NCBI GenBank assembly: GCA_963837105.1
Contig: CAWIMG010000021.1
Coordinates: 1-64,000 of the forward strand
Direction: 5' to 3'
Length of the DNA: 64,000 nt
Source: UBA9676 sp963837105
GTDB taxonomy: Bacteria > Actinomycetota > Actinomycetes > Streptosporangiales > Streptosporangiaceae
A program made the translations under genes and the position numbers. The notes beneath the pieces are model-generated. The model saw only the letters and a program-made list of their open reading frames with translations, searched no databases and was not told where the DNA came from. Numbering within the stretch: the stretch's first letter is position 1; each line of letters begins with the position of its first letter. Of this stretch, positions 43,226 to 52,814 are shown piece by piece.

Positions 43226-43720
43226 TCAGCGCAGGCCGGGCGCCAGGGCGCGGCCAAGCCAGAGCCCGGCGCACGCCTGAATCACCGCCACCAGCAGCGT
43301 CACCACGATCGCCACCGGCGCGTGCGGCGGCAGCCCGGCCAGCGCCGCGATCTCCCTCGCCACTGCTCCCTCCGGCAGCCGGTGCAGGACCAGCCACCAT
43401 AGCGCCGCGCCCCAGCCGGCGGCGGCGAGCAGGATGACCGCGGGCAGGCTGACCCGCAGCCGCCAGCGCCCGGCACGGGCGGCGATCCCGGCCGCCAGCC
43501 CGGCCAGGAAGGGCATGAACCACAGGCCCAGCAGCGCCGCCACAGCGACCACCAGCACGGCGGCCAGCCAGGCCAGCAGCCACAGCCACAGCGATCCCCG
43601 GTGGCGGCTGGTCCAGGTGGGGTAGTGCGGGGCTGGCGGCTGCACCGGGGCGGCCGGCGGCGCCCCCAGCCGGCCGAGCCGGTAGGACCCCCGCTTCCCG
43701 AGCCTTCTCAGCTCAGCCAT
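43226..43720 (-). CDS. Hypothetical four-helix membrane protein
   Basis: This 164-residue protein starts at ATG 43720. About 40 Pro/Ala-rich cytoplasmic residues precede four hydrophobic segments (LWLWLLAWLAAVLVVAVAAL, FLAGLAAGIA, AVILLAAAGWGAALWWLV and VAIVVTLLVAVIQACAGLWL). I recognise no family motif. It lies between the S45 acylase (66 bp upstream) and malQ (51 bp downstream) on the same strand, and may be cotranscribed with the acylase. Function unknown. Confidence 0.7.
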   Translation of the reverse strand: MAELRRLGKRGSYRLGRLGAPPAAPVQPPAPHYPTWTSRHRGSLWLWLLAWLAAVLVVAVAALLGLWFMPFLAGLAAGIAARAGRWRLRVSLPAVILLAAAGWGAALWWLVLHRLPEGAVAREIAALAGLPPHAPVAIVVTLLVAVIQACAGLWLGRALAPGLR

Positions 43721-43786
43721 GCCCGGCCACCCCCGCCCGCGCGCAGTCACGCTGCCCGGCGGCCCGCCCCCGCGGCACCAGCGCCG

Positions 43787-46492
43787 TCATGGCCGAAGGC
43801 TCCACACGATGGGGCCGGCCAGGAGCCCGCCGGCCGGGGGCATCGGCAGGTAGCGGCCGTCCCACCAGTCCGCCATCTGGTTGGAGTACCAGGGCGAGGC
43901 CGGATTCTCGCTCTGCCCGCCCGGGTAGACGCCCTGCCCGGTGGCGGCCCCGGCATGGGTCCATGCCACGATCATCCGCCAGCTCGGTCCCTGGTGGGAG
44001 ACCAGGCCGCCATCGGCGGCGTTGACCGTCCAGGCGTCGCTGCCCGACGAGCGCGGGCCATAGCCGAGCGCGGCCACCTGGGTGATCGACGGGAACTGGC
44101 GGCTGTGGATCCGGCCCCACTGCCAGCCCGAGGGTGTCCCGCCCAGCACCGCGGCCAGGTGTGCCACCGCGGTGGCGAACGCTGCCCGCATCACCACCGG
44201 GGCGGTCCGGTGCGGGCCGCCGGGTGGGGTGAATGCGCTGTTGGCCGGATCGCTCGTGGTCCAGTAGGCGAGCATCTGGTCCAGGCTGAACTGACCCTGC
44301 GGGGAGATCGAGAGCCCCGGCCGGTCCTTGCCCACCGGTACCTTGGCGGCCCGCCACCAGGGCTGGAACACCGCATCGAGGTAGTCGGTCCAGAACGTCC
44401 ACCACACCGCCGCCGCGGCCGACGTGCGGGCCATGTCATCGTGCCAGCTGGCCAGCAGGCCAGCGGCGGCCCGCTGCCTGGCCGTCAACTGCTGGCCGTG
44501 CAGGGCGGCCAGCAGCGCGGGCACGATCTGGCCGGCCAGCACATCGGCCCGGCTGAGCTGGACCGCGGCGAAGTCGGCCGGGTGCAGCCCGGACCGGCCC
44601 CGCAGCGAGGCATAGATCTCACTCACCCGGTAACCGGGGTCGAAGAAGTTCGCGCTGGTCCCGATGTAGTACGGGTAGCTGGGCCCGACCGGGCGCTGGT
44701 TGGCGGTCGCCACCAGGTGGCCCGGCGGGTTGTAGACCTGCGGGACAGCCCGGTACGGGATGACCCCCGCGATGTCGTCGGCCCCGGTGCCTGGCAGCGG
44801 TAGCCACGGGTCGCCATGCCGGACCAGTGGGTAATAGCCGGCCGATATCGCGCCGATGTTGCCGTGGTCGTCGGCATAGACGAAGTTCTGCGAGGGCGCC
44901 CGCCACCCCGCAAGCGCGGCCCGGAACTGTGCGAAGTTGTGCGCCTTGGACACGCCGAGCATCACCGCGATGTCGGGTGATGCGATGTTTCCCATCCAGT
45001 CCACCGCGGTGGTCTGGCCGGCCTGGGTCATGACCGGGCCGTGCACGGTGATGTCCACCGTCAGCGGGACCACTGAGGCGCCCCGGACATCGATGGTGTA
45101 GTGGACCTGCCGCATCCGCCGCCACGCGCCCCGCCAGAAGTACTGGCCAGGATGGCTCTTGCTGGTCTGCTCGGTGTAGAACAGCGTGGCCTGGTTCTGC
45201 GTGTCCGTGAGCGACCAGGCGATGTGGGCGTTGTGCCCGATCAGCACGCCCGGCAGGCCAGGGACGCTGACCCCGGTCACCGACAGGCCAGGCGCCGACA
45301 GCGCGACCTGGTACCAGATCGGCGGGACGGTCTGGGGCAGGTGCGGGTCCCCGGCGAGCATCGACACCCCGCCGGCGACCAGCGGGCCATTCGCGGCCCA
45401 GGCGTTGCTGTCGGGGCCTTGGTGAATGGAGGTTGCCGGGGTCTGGGCGAGGATCGACGCGGCGGCTGTTGCCTCCGCGCGGGAAATCCCGCTGTGCGCG
45501 GCCGGGGCCGCGGCCTCCGCGGGCTGGCTCAGGACCGCGGTGATGACGTCCGTAGTGCCCGAGACGCCTGCCGCCGACCTGACCGGCCGCAACGCTACGC
45601 CCGCTCCCGGCCCCGGCACCGGCCCCGTAGACGCCAGAGCTACGCCCGCTCCCGGCCCCGGCTCCTTGAGCATGTGAGGCACGGCGGTCAGGGTTGCCTG
45701 CGGGGCTATGGGGGCGATGCCTTGGTAGTGGTAGGGGCCGGGGTCGTAGGAGGCGTGCTGGCTGGGGGCGAGGACCGGGAACCAGGCCATGGTGCGCGCG
45801 GGGCCGAGGGTGCGTTCGAGCAGCGCGTAGTCGAGCGGGGTGCTGGTGTAGTCGAGCTGCTGGGTCAGCACTCCTTGCAGGACGAGGCTGTCGACCGGGG
45901 TCCACGGGCCCGGGTAGACGCCGGCCAGGGCAAAAATGGAGGGCCAGGTGTGAGTGCGGCGGGCGACCGCCAGGAAGTCGTTCACGCCACGGGAGTAGGC
46001 GATGAGAGCCTGGCCGGCCGGGCTGCCCGGCGGAGTGGCGGCCCACTCGGCCTGGGCGGTGCGGAACAGGCCCAGCCGCAGCTCGAACTTGTCGGACGCG
46101 AGGCCGTCCGGGCCAGCCAGCTGGGCGATCCGGCCCTCACCGAGGCGGCGCTCCAGGTCCATCTCGGTCAGCCGGAACCTGGCATGCAGATAGCCGAGTG
46201 CCAGGAACGCATCGCTGGTGCTGGCGGCCCGGATGGAAGCGACCCCGTGGCTGGTGAAGGTGACCGAGACCGGGTGGGCCAGCCCGGGCAGGCTGAGCGT
46301 CTGGGACGTGACCGGCTGCCCTCCGGCGGCCAACGCCCAGGCGCCGTGGCCGGGCACCAGCGCCTGGCCGAGCGCGGGCACCGGGCCGTAGCCGAACGCC
46401 ATCAGCGCCAGCACGGCCGCCGACACACACAGCGCGGCCACCAGGTTGATGATGCGCCCGGCGGTCATGCCCGAGCGGCGCTCACGGATCAT
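43787..46492 (-). CDS. Penicillin acylase-family N-terminal nucleophile hydrolase (S45)
   Basis: This 901-residue secreted hydrolase has an N-terminal hydrophobic segment (IINLVAALCVSAAVLALMAFG) that serves as signal or anchor. A mature alpha chain is followed by the autoproteolysis site (about residue 360, SNAWAANG, whose Ser becomes the beta-chain nucleophile) and the typical MLAGDPHLP and WYQVALSAPG motifs. S45 enzymes cleave amide bonds of penicillins, acyl-homoserine lactones or similar compounds. I choose ATG 46492, because AGGA lies ~10 bp upstream. A 24-bp direct repeat gives a duplicated GPGAGVAL near residues 280-300. It is 10 bp after the amidase gene. Confidence 0.88.
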   Translation of the reverse strand: MIRERRSGMTAGRIINLVAALCVSAAVLALMAFGYGPVPALGQALVPGHGAWALAAGGQPVTSQTLSLPGLAHPVSVTFTSHGVASIRAASTSDAFLALGYLHARFRLTEMDLERRLGEGRIAQLAGPDGLASDKFELRLGLFRTAQAEWAATPPGSPAGQALIAYSRGVNDFLAVARRTHTWPSIFALAGVYPGPWTPVDSLVLQGVLTQQLDYTSTPLDYALLERTLGPARTMAWFPVLAPSQHASYDPGPYHYQGIAPIAPQATLTAVPHMLKEPGPGAGVALASTGPVPGPGAGVALRPVRSAAGVSGTTDVITAVLSQPAEAAAPAAHSGISRAEATAAASILAQTPATSIHQGPDSNAWAANGPLVAGGVSMLAGDPHLPQTVPPIWYQVALSAPGLSVTGVSVPGLPGVLIGHNAHIAWSLTDTQNQATLFYTEQTSKSHPGQYFWRGAWRRMRQVHYTIDVRGASVVPLTVDITVHGPVMTQAGQTTAVDWMGNIASPDIAVMLGVSKAHNFAQFRAALAGWRAPSQNFVYADDHGNIGAISAGYYPLVRHGDPWLPLPGTGADDIAGVIPYRAVPQVYNPPGHLVATANQRPVGPSYPYYIGTSANFFDPGYRVSEIYASLRGRSGLHPADFAAVQLSRADVLAGQIVPALLAALHGQQLTARQRAAAGLLASWHDDMARTSAAAAVWWTFWTDYLDAVFQPWWRAAKVPVGKDRPGLSISPQGQFSLDQMLAYWTTSDPANSAFTPPGGPHRTAPVVMRAAFATAVAHLAAVLGGTPSGWQWGRIHSRQFPSITQVAALGYGPRSSGSDAWTVNAADGGLVSHQGPSWRMIVAWTHAGAATGQGVYPGGQSENPASPWYSNQMADWWDGRYLPMPPAGGLLAGPIVWSLRP
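45594..45662 (-). repeat. 24-bp direct repeat, 45-bp period, inside the acylase gene
   Basis: A 24-bp sequence beginning GCTACGCCCGCTCCCGGC occurs at 45594-45617 and again at 45639-45662. The 45-bp period preserves the frame (15 codons) and duplicates a Pro/Gly/Ala-rich stretch in the alpha chain, just upstream of the processing site. Confidence 0.75.
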
Positions 46493-46502
46493 CGGGTGAG
46501 TC

Positions 46503-47951
46503 CTACCACAGCGACGGGTGCCGGTCGTGCCACGGCCGGGCGGCCTCCAGCTGCGCAGACAGGGAGATGAGGGTGCCCTCGTCCGCCATCCGCCCAGCCA
46601 GCATGACCCCGATCGGCAACCCCTCAGCGGTCCAGTGCAGCGGCAGGCTCACCGCGGGCTGGCCGGTCAGGTTGTACAGCGCGGTGAACGGAGTGAACCG
46701 CTTCTGCCGCTCGAAGTTCTCCGGCGGGTCCACTTCCTCGAAATAGCCGACCGGGACCGGGGGCTGGGCCAGGGTAGGCGTGAGTACCGCGTGCAAACCG
46801 TTAAGGATCCGCCAGCCCTGGCGGACCGCGAACTGCAGGTAGGCCTGGGCGAAGATGAGGTCGTGCGCGGTGAGCGCGTCGCCGCGCTCGCGCAGGTAGC
46901 GGGTGAGCGGCCGGAGCCGGTCCAGCCGGGCCGGGTCGACCGGCACCAGCGTCGCCATCGCGCACCAGAGCGTCTCGAAGTGCGGCACCACGTCCGGGCC
47001 GAACGGCGGGTCGATGTCGGTCACCTCGTGGCCGAGGCTGGCCAGCAGCGTGCTGGCCTCCTCATAGGCGGCCAGGCAGGCCGGATCCACCGCGCCGTCG
47101 CCAACCGGGTGCCACCGGGTCCGGCCGATCCGCAGCCGGCCCGGATCGCGCCGGGCGTAGTCCAGGTAGCTCTGGCCGGCCGGCAGCGGCGCCGGCGTGT
47201 ACATGTCACCGGGCGCCTGGCCGGCCATCACGTCCAGCAGCAGTGCCGCGTCGGCCACGGTGCGCGCCAGCGGGCCGTCCACGCCCAGCCCGGCCAGATC
47301 CGGCACCAGCGGGGCGGAGGAGATCCGGCCCCGGGCCGGCTTGATGCCGAACAGCCCGCACACGCTGGCCGGGATCCGGATGGATCCGCCGCCATCGCTG
47401 CCCTGGGCGGCCGGGGCCAGCCCGGCGGCGACCGCGGCCGCCGCGCCGCCGCTGGACCCGCCGGCCGACCGGGACAGATCCCAGGGGGTGCGGGCGGGCG
47501 GCCCGATGCCGGTCTCGGTGTAGCAAGGCAGGCCGAACTCCGGGGTGGCGGTCTTGCCGGTGATCACCGCGCCCGCGGCGCGCAACTGGGCGGTCACGAA
47601 GTCGTCTTCGGCCGGCACATTGTCCTCGAACGCCAGCGAGCCCAGCGTCTGCCGCACCCCGGCGACCATGTTCAGATCCTTGACCGGGATCGGCACGCCG
47701 GTGAGCGGCGGCAGCTCGGCGGGATCGCTCGCCTGCGCGAGCGCCTTCTCGGCTGCCCGTGCCTGCTCGCGGGCCAGGTCCGCGGTGACCGTGAAGAATG
47801 CCCCCACCTTGTGGTTCAGCCGCTCGATGCGGTCCAGGTAGTGGCTGGTGATCTCGGTCGGCGACAGTTCGCGCTGGCGGATGGCGGCGGTGAGTTCCAG
47901 CACGGTCAGGTCATGGATCCCGGTCACGCTACGGACCGTACCCTGCCCCAT
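46503..47951 (-). CDS. Amidase signature (AS) family hydrolase
   Basis: This ~482-residue protein starts at ATG 47951. GVPIPVKDLNM (catalytic Lys), SRSAGGSSGGAAAAVAAG (cis-Ser) and GSDGGGSIRIPAS (nucleophile Ser) form the Ser-cisSer-Lys triad. AS enzymes hydrolyse diverse amides. GatA is one member, but no gatC or gatB is adjacent. The 10-bp gap to the S45 acylase suggests a shared role in amide degradation. ilvD is divergent, with a 156-bp gap. Confidence 0.92.
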   Translation of the reverse strand: MGQGTVRSVTGIHDLTVLELTAAIRQRELSPTEITSHYLDRIERLNHKVGAFFTVTADLAREQARAAEKALAQASDPAELPPLTGVPIPVKDLNMVAGVRQTLGSLAFEDNVPAEDDFVTAQLRAAGAVITGKTATPEFGLPCYTETGIGPPARTPWDLSRSAGGSSGGAAAAVAAGLAPAAQGSDGGGSIRIPASVCGLFGIKPARGRISSAPLVPDLAGLGVDGPLARTVADAALLLDVMAGQAPGDMYTPAPLPAGQSYLDYARRDPGRLRIGRTRWHPVGDGAVDPACLAAYEEASTLLASLGHEVTDIDPPFGPDVVPHFETLWCAMATLVPVDPARLDRLRPLTRYLRERGDALTAHDLIFAQAYLQFAVRQGWRILNGLHAVLTPTLAQPPVPVGYFEEVDPPENFERQKRFTPFTALYNLTGQPAVSLPLHWTAEGLPIGVMLAGRMADEGTLISLSAQLEAARPWHDRHPSLW

Positions 47952-48107
47952 GTCGTGGTTGTGGCCATCACGTCGCAAGAACGACGTGGCTGCGGCAACC
48001 ATGACGTAGCAGGCCGGGGCGGGGCGGGCACCGGAGGCCTGGAGAGTGCCGCTGGGGGGCGCGCCGCGCCGGTAGGCTGAGGGCTTCAGCACCGGGAGGA
48101 AACGATC

Positions 48108-49987
48108 ATGCCGCCGCTACGATCCCGCACCGTCACGCACGGGCGGAACATGGCCGGGGCGCGCGCGCTGCTGCGTGCCACCGGGGTCGCCCGCGAGGAT
48201 CTGGGCAAGCCGATCGTCGCCGTCGCCAACAGCTTCACCGAGTTCGTGCCCGGCCACGTGCACCTGCGCGAGGTCGCCGAGGTGGTCGCCGAGGCGGTGT
48301 ACGCGGCCGGCGCGGTGCCCAGGGAGTTCAACACCATCGCGGTGGACGACGGGATCGCGATGGGGCACGGCGGCATGCTCTACTCCCTGCCCAGCCGGGA
48401 GCTGATCGCCGATTCGGTCGAGTACATGGTGAACGCGCACTGCGCGGACGCGCTGGTGTGCATCTCCAACTGCGACAAGATCACCCCCGGGATGCTGATG
48501 GCGGCGCTGCGGCTGAACATCCCGACCGTGTTCGTGTCCGGCGGGCCGATGGAAGCCGGCGTCCCGCCCGGGCCGGCGAGACCACCGGGGCCCCGGTCAA
48601 GATCGACCTGATCGACTCGATGATCGCGTCCGCCGACCCGTCGGTGTCCGACGAGCGGCTCGCCGAACTGGAGGAGGCCGCCTGCCCGACCTGCGGCTCC
48701 TGCTCGGGCATGTTCACCGCCAACTCGATGAACTGCCTGACCGAGGCGATCGGCCTGGCGCTGCCGGGCAACGGCACCACGCTGGCCACCCACACCGCCC
48801 GCCGGGACCTGTTCGTCACCGCCGGCCAGCTGGTGGTCGAGCTGGCCAGGCGGTACTACGAGCAGGACGACGAGTCGGTGCTGCCGCGGGCGATCGCCAC
48901 CCTGGACGCGTTCGAGAACGCGATGGCGCTGGACATCGCCATGGGCGGGTCCACCAACACGATCCTGCACCTGCTGGCCGCCGCGCATGAGGCACGGGTC
49001 GGTTTCGGCCTGAAGGAGATCGACGAGCTGTCCCGCCGGGTGCCGTGCCTGTGCAAGGTCGCGCCCAGCAGCAGCTATCACGTGGAGGACGTGCACCGGG
49101 CCGGTGGCATCCCGGCCATCCTCGGTGAGCTGGACCGGGCCGGGCTGCTCAACACCGATGTCCACACCGTGCACAGCCCCTCCCTGCGGGCCTTCCTGGA
49201 CAGCTGGGACATCCGCGCGGCCACGGCATCCGAGCAGGCCCGCGAACTGTTCCAGGCCGCGCCCGGCGGGGTCAGGACGATCAAGCCATATTCGCAGAAC
49301 GCCCGGTGGGCCGCCCTCGACGAGGACCGGGCCGCGGGCTGTATCCGGGACCGCCAGCACGCCTACAGCACCGATGGCGGGCTGGCCGTCCTGTACGGGA
49401 ACCTCGCCCCGGAAGGGGCGATCATCAAGACCGCCGGGGTGCCGGAGGAACTGTGGCGCTTCGCCGGGCCGGCCCGGGTGTTCGAGAGCCAGGAAGACGC
49501 GGTGGCCGGCATCCTGAACGGCGCGGTGACCGCCGGTGACGTGGTGGTCATCCGGTACGAGGGGCCCAGGGGCGGGCCGGGCATGCAGGAGATGCTCTAC
49601 CCGACCAGCTTCCTCAAGGGCAAGGGCCTGGGCCGGGCCTGCGCGCTGATCACCGACGGCCGGTTCTCCGGCGGCACGGCCGGGCTGTCGGTCTGCCACC
49701 TGGCGCCAGAAGCGGCCGCCGGCGGGACGATCGCGCTGATCGCCGACGGCGACCGGATCGAGATCGACATTCCCCGGCGGGATCTGGTCCTGGCGGTGCC
49801 GGACGGCGAACTCGCCGCCCGCCGCGACCGGCTGGCGGCCTCGGGTGGCTTCCGGCCGGCCAGCCGCAACCGGCCGGTAAGCCAGGCCCTGCAGGTGTAC
49901 GCCGCGCTCGCCACCTCGGCCTCAGGCGGCGCGGTGCGCGACCTCAGCGCGCTGAACCCGCCAGGCGGCCCCTCCGCCGGCCGCTAG
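48108..49987 (+). CDS. ilvD: Dihydroxy-acid dehydratase IlvD, one frameshift
   Basis: This IlvD starts at ATG 48108 with a GGGAGG site. The first frame (to ~48560) carries VANSFTEFVPGH, NTIAVDDGIAMGHGGM and SNCDKITPGM. The frame changes in CCCGCCCGGGCCGG (48561-48585). The rest holds ACPTCGSCSGMFTANSMNC (FeS cysteines), GGSTNTILHLLA and TDGRFSGGTAGLSV. The joined length is ~626 residues, typical for this enzyme, which dehydrates 2,3-dihydroxy acids in branched-chain amino acid synthesis. A disrupted ilvD would cause auxotrophy, so I favour a sequencing indel. Its TAG overlaps the menA start by 1 bp. Confidence 0.92.
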
Positions 49988-50859
49988 TGGCCACGGCACG
50001 GCAGTGGCTGGGCGGCGCCCGGCCACGAACGCTGCCCGCGGCCATCGTGCCGGTCCTGGTCGGCTCCGGGGTGGCGGCCGGCTACCGGCTGTTCTCACCG
50101 TGGCGGGCCGCGCTGGCGCTGGTGGTGGCGCTGGCCCTGCAGATCGGGGTCAACTACGCCAACGACTACAGCGACGGGGTACGCGGCACTGACGAGGCCC
50201 GGGTCGGCCCGGTCCGGCTGGTCGCGGCCGGGCTGGCCACCCCGCAGCGGGTCCGCGCCGCCGCGCTCACCTGCTTCGCCGTCGCCTGCGGTGCCGGTTT
50301 CGTGCTGGCGGCGGTCACCTCCTGGTGGCTGCTGCTGATCGGGGCCGCGGCGGTGGCCGCTGCCTGGACCTACACCGGCGGCCGCCACCCGTACGGCTAC
50401 CACGGCCTGGGCGAGGTGGCCGTGTTCGCGTTCTTCGGGGTCGCCGCGGTGGTCGGCACGGCGTATGTGCAGATGGGCCGGGTGGCCTGGCTGGCGGTGG
50501 CGGCCAGTGTCCCGGTCGGGCTGCTCGCCTGCGCCCTGCTGGTGATCAACAACCTGCGCGACATCCCATCCGATACCGCGGCAGGCAAGCGCACGCTCGC
50601 GGTACTGCTCGGCGACCAGCGGACCCGGCTGCTGTACACCTGCTGCGCGCTGATCCCGTTCGCCATGCTGGCGGTGGTGGCGCTGGTCCGGCCGTTCAGC
50701 CTGCTCGCGCTGATCACGCTGCCACTGGCGGTGGCGCCGGTGCGGACCGTGCGGGCCGGCGCGCAGGGCCCGGTCCTGGTCGGCGCGCTAGGGCAAACCG
50801 GCCGACTGCAGCTTGCGTTCGGCGTGCTGCTCACCATCGGCCTCGCGGTCACGGTCTGA
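49987..50859 (+). CDS. menA: 1,4-dihydroxy-2-naphthoate polyprenyltransferase
   Basis: This 290-residue UbiA-family membrane enzyme starts at GTG 49987, overlapping the ilvD stop. It has the first Asp motif (NYANDYSDGVRGTD) and the second (NNLRDIPSDTAAGK), and about eight transmembrane helices. MenA prenylates DHNA in menaquinone biosynthesis. No other men genes are in the window. It converges with the SPFH gene (23-bp gap). It is intact. Confidence 0.93.
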   Translation: MATARQWLGGARPRTLPAAIVPVLVGSGVAAGYRLFSPWRAALALVVALALQIGVNYANDYSDGVRGTDEARVGPVRLVAAGLATPQRVRAAALTCFAVACGAGFVLAAVTSWWLLLIGAAAVAAAWTYTGGRHPYGYHGLGEVAVFAFFGVAAVVGTAYVQMGRVAWLAVAASVPVGLLACALLVINNLRDIPSDTAAGKRTLAVLLGDQRTRLLYTCCALIPFAMLAVVALVRPFSLLALITLPLAVAPVRTVRAGAQGPVLVGALGQTGRLQLAFGVLLTIGLAVTV

Positions 50860-50882
50860 CCGGACGGGGCGCCCTGCGCCGG

Positions 50883-52058
50883 CTAACTGCGGGGGCCGAA
50901 CTGCTCCGCCTGCCGCTGGACCGCCGCGACCTCCTGCTCCACCTGTGCGAGCTCTTCGTGCGTGCGGGCCGCCTGCTCCGCGACCGCCTCCTCCGCCCTG
51001 CCGAGGTCAGGCTCCCCGCCCGCAGCCTGATCCCCGTTCGCGGCCGGGCCAGGCTCCGCTCCCCGGGCATCGGTGAGGGCTGCGGAATCGGCGTCGGGGA
51101 GGGCCGCGGGGGTGGCGGCCATCTGGCCGGGCAGGCCGGGCCCAGTGGGCGTGGCCTGCGGCGTGCCTGGCTGGCCCGCGCTGTCACCGGCGAACGCGCC
51201 GCTCAGCGTCTTCAGCGCCGATGTCACCTCGCTCGGGATCACCCAGAACGTGTTGCCTTCCGACTGCGCGATCTGGGGCAGCGTCTGCAGGTACTGGTAG
51301 GCGAGGACCTTGGCATCCGCGTTGTTGAGATGCACGGCCTGGAACACCGTGCCGATCGCCTGCGCCTGGCCCTCGGCACGCAGGATCTGGCTCTGCCTGT
51401 CACCCTCGGCGCGCAGGATGCTGCTCTGCTTCTCGCCCTCCGCGGTCAGGATCTTGGACTGGCGCACCCCTTCGGCGGTGAGGATCGCCGCGCGCTTCTC
51501 CCGCTCGGCGCGCATCTGCTTCTCCATCGCGTCCACGACGCTCTTGGGCGGCTCGATCGCCTTGATCTCCACCCTGCTCACCCGGATGCCCCACTTGCCG
51601 GAGGCCTCATCGAGCACCCCGCGCAGCATGTTGTTGATCCGGTCCCGCGAAGTCAGGGTCTGCTCCAGGTCCATGGAGCCGATCACGCTGCGCAGCATGG
51701 TGGCGGTGAGCTGCTCGATCGCCTGGATGTAGTTGACGATCTCGTAGTCGGCAGCCCGGGGGTCGGTGACCTGAAAGAACAGCACCGTGTCGATGAGCAC
51801 GACCAGGTTGTCCTCGGTGATGACCGGCTGGCTCTTGAAGGCCACCACCTGCTCACGGAGGTCGATCAGCGGCTTGACCCGGTCCACGAACGGGATGATG
51901 AAGTTCATCCCCGGCTGCAGGGTCTTGCGGTACCGGCCGAAGCGCTCGATGTTGCGCGCCCGCGCCTGCGGGACGATGCGCACCGTCTTGACCACGAACA
52001 TGACCATCAAGATGACCACGATGACCGCGACGACGGCCGCGACTATTGCTGTTTCCAT
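50883..52058 (-). CDS. Stomatin-like SPFH protein (QmcA/band 7)
   Basis: This 391-residue band-7 protein starts at ATG 52058. An N-terminal TM segment (VAAVVAVIVVILMVMFVVK) precedes the SPFH domain (RARNIERFGRYRKTLQPGMN, then DNLVVLIDTVLFFQVTDP). After residue ~190 an 11-residue unit recurs four times (ILTAEGVRQSK-like), followed by a Pro/Gly/Ala-rich linker and a C-terminal coiled coil (HEELAQVEQEVAAVQRQAE). SPFH proteins assemble in rings and regulate membrane proteases or domains. The NfeD gene immediately upstream (2-bp gap) is the usual partner. A second SPFH locus (floT) lies at 18-19.5 kb. Confidence 0.92.
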   Translation of the reverse strand: METAIVAAVVAVIVVILMVMFVVKTVRIVPQARARNIERFGRYRKTLQPGMNFIIPFVDRVKPLIDLREQVVAFKSQPVITEDNLVVLIDTVLFFQVTDPRAADYEIVNYIQAIEQLTATMLRSVIGSMDLEQTLTSRDRINNMLRGVLDEASGKWGIRVSRVEIKAIEPPKSVVDAMEKQMRAEREKRAAILTAEGVRQSKILTAEGEKQSSILRAEGDRQSQILRAEGQAQAIGTVFQAVHLNNADAKVLAYQYLQTLPQIAQSEGNTFWVIPSEVTSALKTLSGAFAGDSAGQPGTPQATPTGPGLPGQMAATPAALPDADSAALTDARGAEPGPAANGDQAAGGEPDLGRAEEAVAEQAARTHEELAQVEQEVAAVQRQAEQFGPRS

Positions 52059-52060
52059 GA

Positions 52061-52492
52061 CTACTCCCTGGGATGGACAAGCGCGGTGGCGCCCTCGATC
52101 GCAAGGACGTCAACCTTGGAGCCCTCGGAGATGACCGAGGACTCGTCGTAGGAGCGTGCCGACCAGATCTCGCCGCCGATGCGGACCCGCCCATGAAGCG
52201 GCGTGACTTCCTCGGTCACGATGGCGGACCGCCCGACCAGGGCGGACGTCCCGCTCTTCAGCAGCGGCGGCTGCCGGATGTGCCGCACCGCTAGCGGCCG
52301 CACGATGCCGAGACCTGCCCCGGCCGCGACAACGAAGGTGATGAGCTGAAAGGGAAGGCCCAGGCCCACCGCGCCGACGATGGCCGCTGCCGCCGCCGCG
52401 ACGGCCAGCAGGCCGAAGGCCAGCGTTGTCGTCAGGACCTCGGCAACGCCCAGCACCGCGGCCAGGATCAGCCAGACAATCCACCACTCCAT
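52061..52492 (-). CDS. nfeD: NfeD-family membrane protein
   Basis: This 143-residue protein starts at ATG 52492 (or GTG 52498). Three to four hydrophobic helices (VWLILAAVLGVAEVLTTTLAFG and AVAAAAAAIVGAVGLGLPF) precede a soluble OB-fold domain (ALVGRSAIVTEEVTPLHGRVRIGG). NfeD proteins partner SPFH/stomatin proteins, here encoded 2 bp downstream. The two form a classical NfeD-stomatin operon. It lacks the ClpP-like protease domain of the longer NfeD type. Confidence 0.92.
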   Translation of the reverse strand: MEWWIVWLILAAVLGVAEVLTTTLAFGLLAVAAAAAAIVGAVGLGLPFQLITFVVAAGAGLGIVRPLAVRHIRQPPLLKSGTSALVGRSAIVTEEVTPLHGRVRIGGEIWSARSYDESSVISEGSKVDVLAIEGATALVHPRE

Positions 52493-52814
52493 GGTCACCC
52501 CCGGAGCGGGTGCCCGAGCAGCCAGTCCACCCGTGCGCGGACGCGCGGCTCTCCCGCGTCCCTGTACTGACAGTAACCCCCCGGTGCCGCGCCCACACCA
52601 TTGACCATTGCTGACGGCGCGGAGCCGCTATCCGTTCACCTACCGCTCTGCGGCGGCGGCCGGGCGCCGCGGCCACCGCTCCCGGTCCGTTTCCGGGCCT
52701 GGTATTCACAGCCGGCCGCGTGCGGGGCACCATGGTGCCACATGCCTGATGGCCCACACCAGACTGAGGGCCCACACCAGACGGGCCTGACGGGCCAAGC
52801 CAGAGGGGACTGAC
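52493..52814. other. Divergent intergenic region between nfeD and the acyl-CoA synthetase gene
   Basis: This 322-bp region should carry promoters for both neighbours. I see no gene in it. A 14-bp direct repeat, GGCCCACACCAGAC, occurs at 52751-52764 and 52769-52782 (18-bp period), close to the synthetase start. GAGGGGAC ahead of ATG 52815 is its ribosome-binding site. Confidence 0.5.
52751..52782 (+). repeat. 14-bp direct repeat upstream of the acyl-CoA synthetase gene
   Basis: GGCCCACACCAGAC at 52751-52764 and 52769-52782 is repeated exactly with an 18-bp period. It lies 33-64 bp before the start codon at 52815. A regulator-binding role is possible. An unrelated short duplication is equally possible. 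Confidence 0.45.

Noticed and set aside
50325..52151. A 608-codon plus-strand frame over menA and the SPFH gene
   Set aside because: Arg/Leu/His-rich composition, antisense to two recognised genes.
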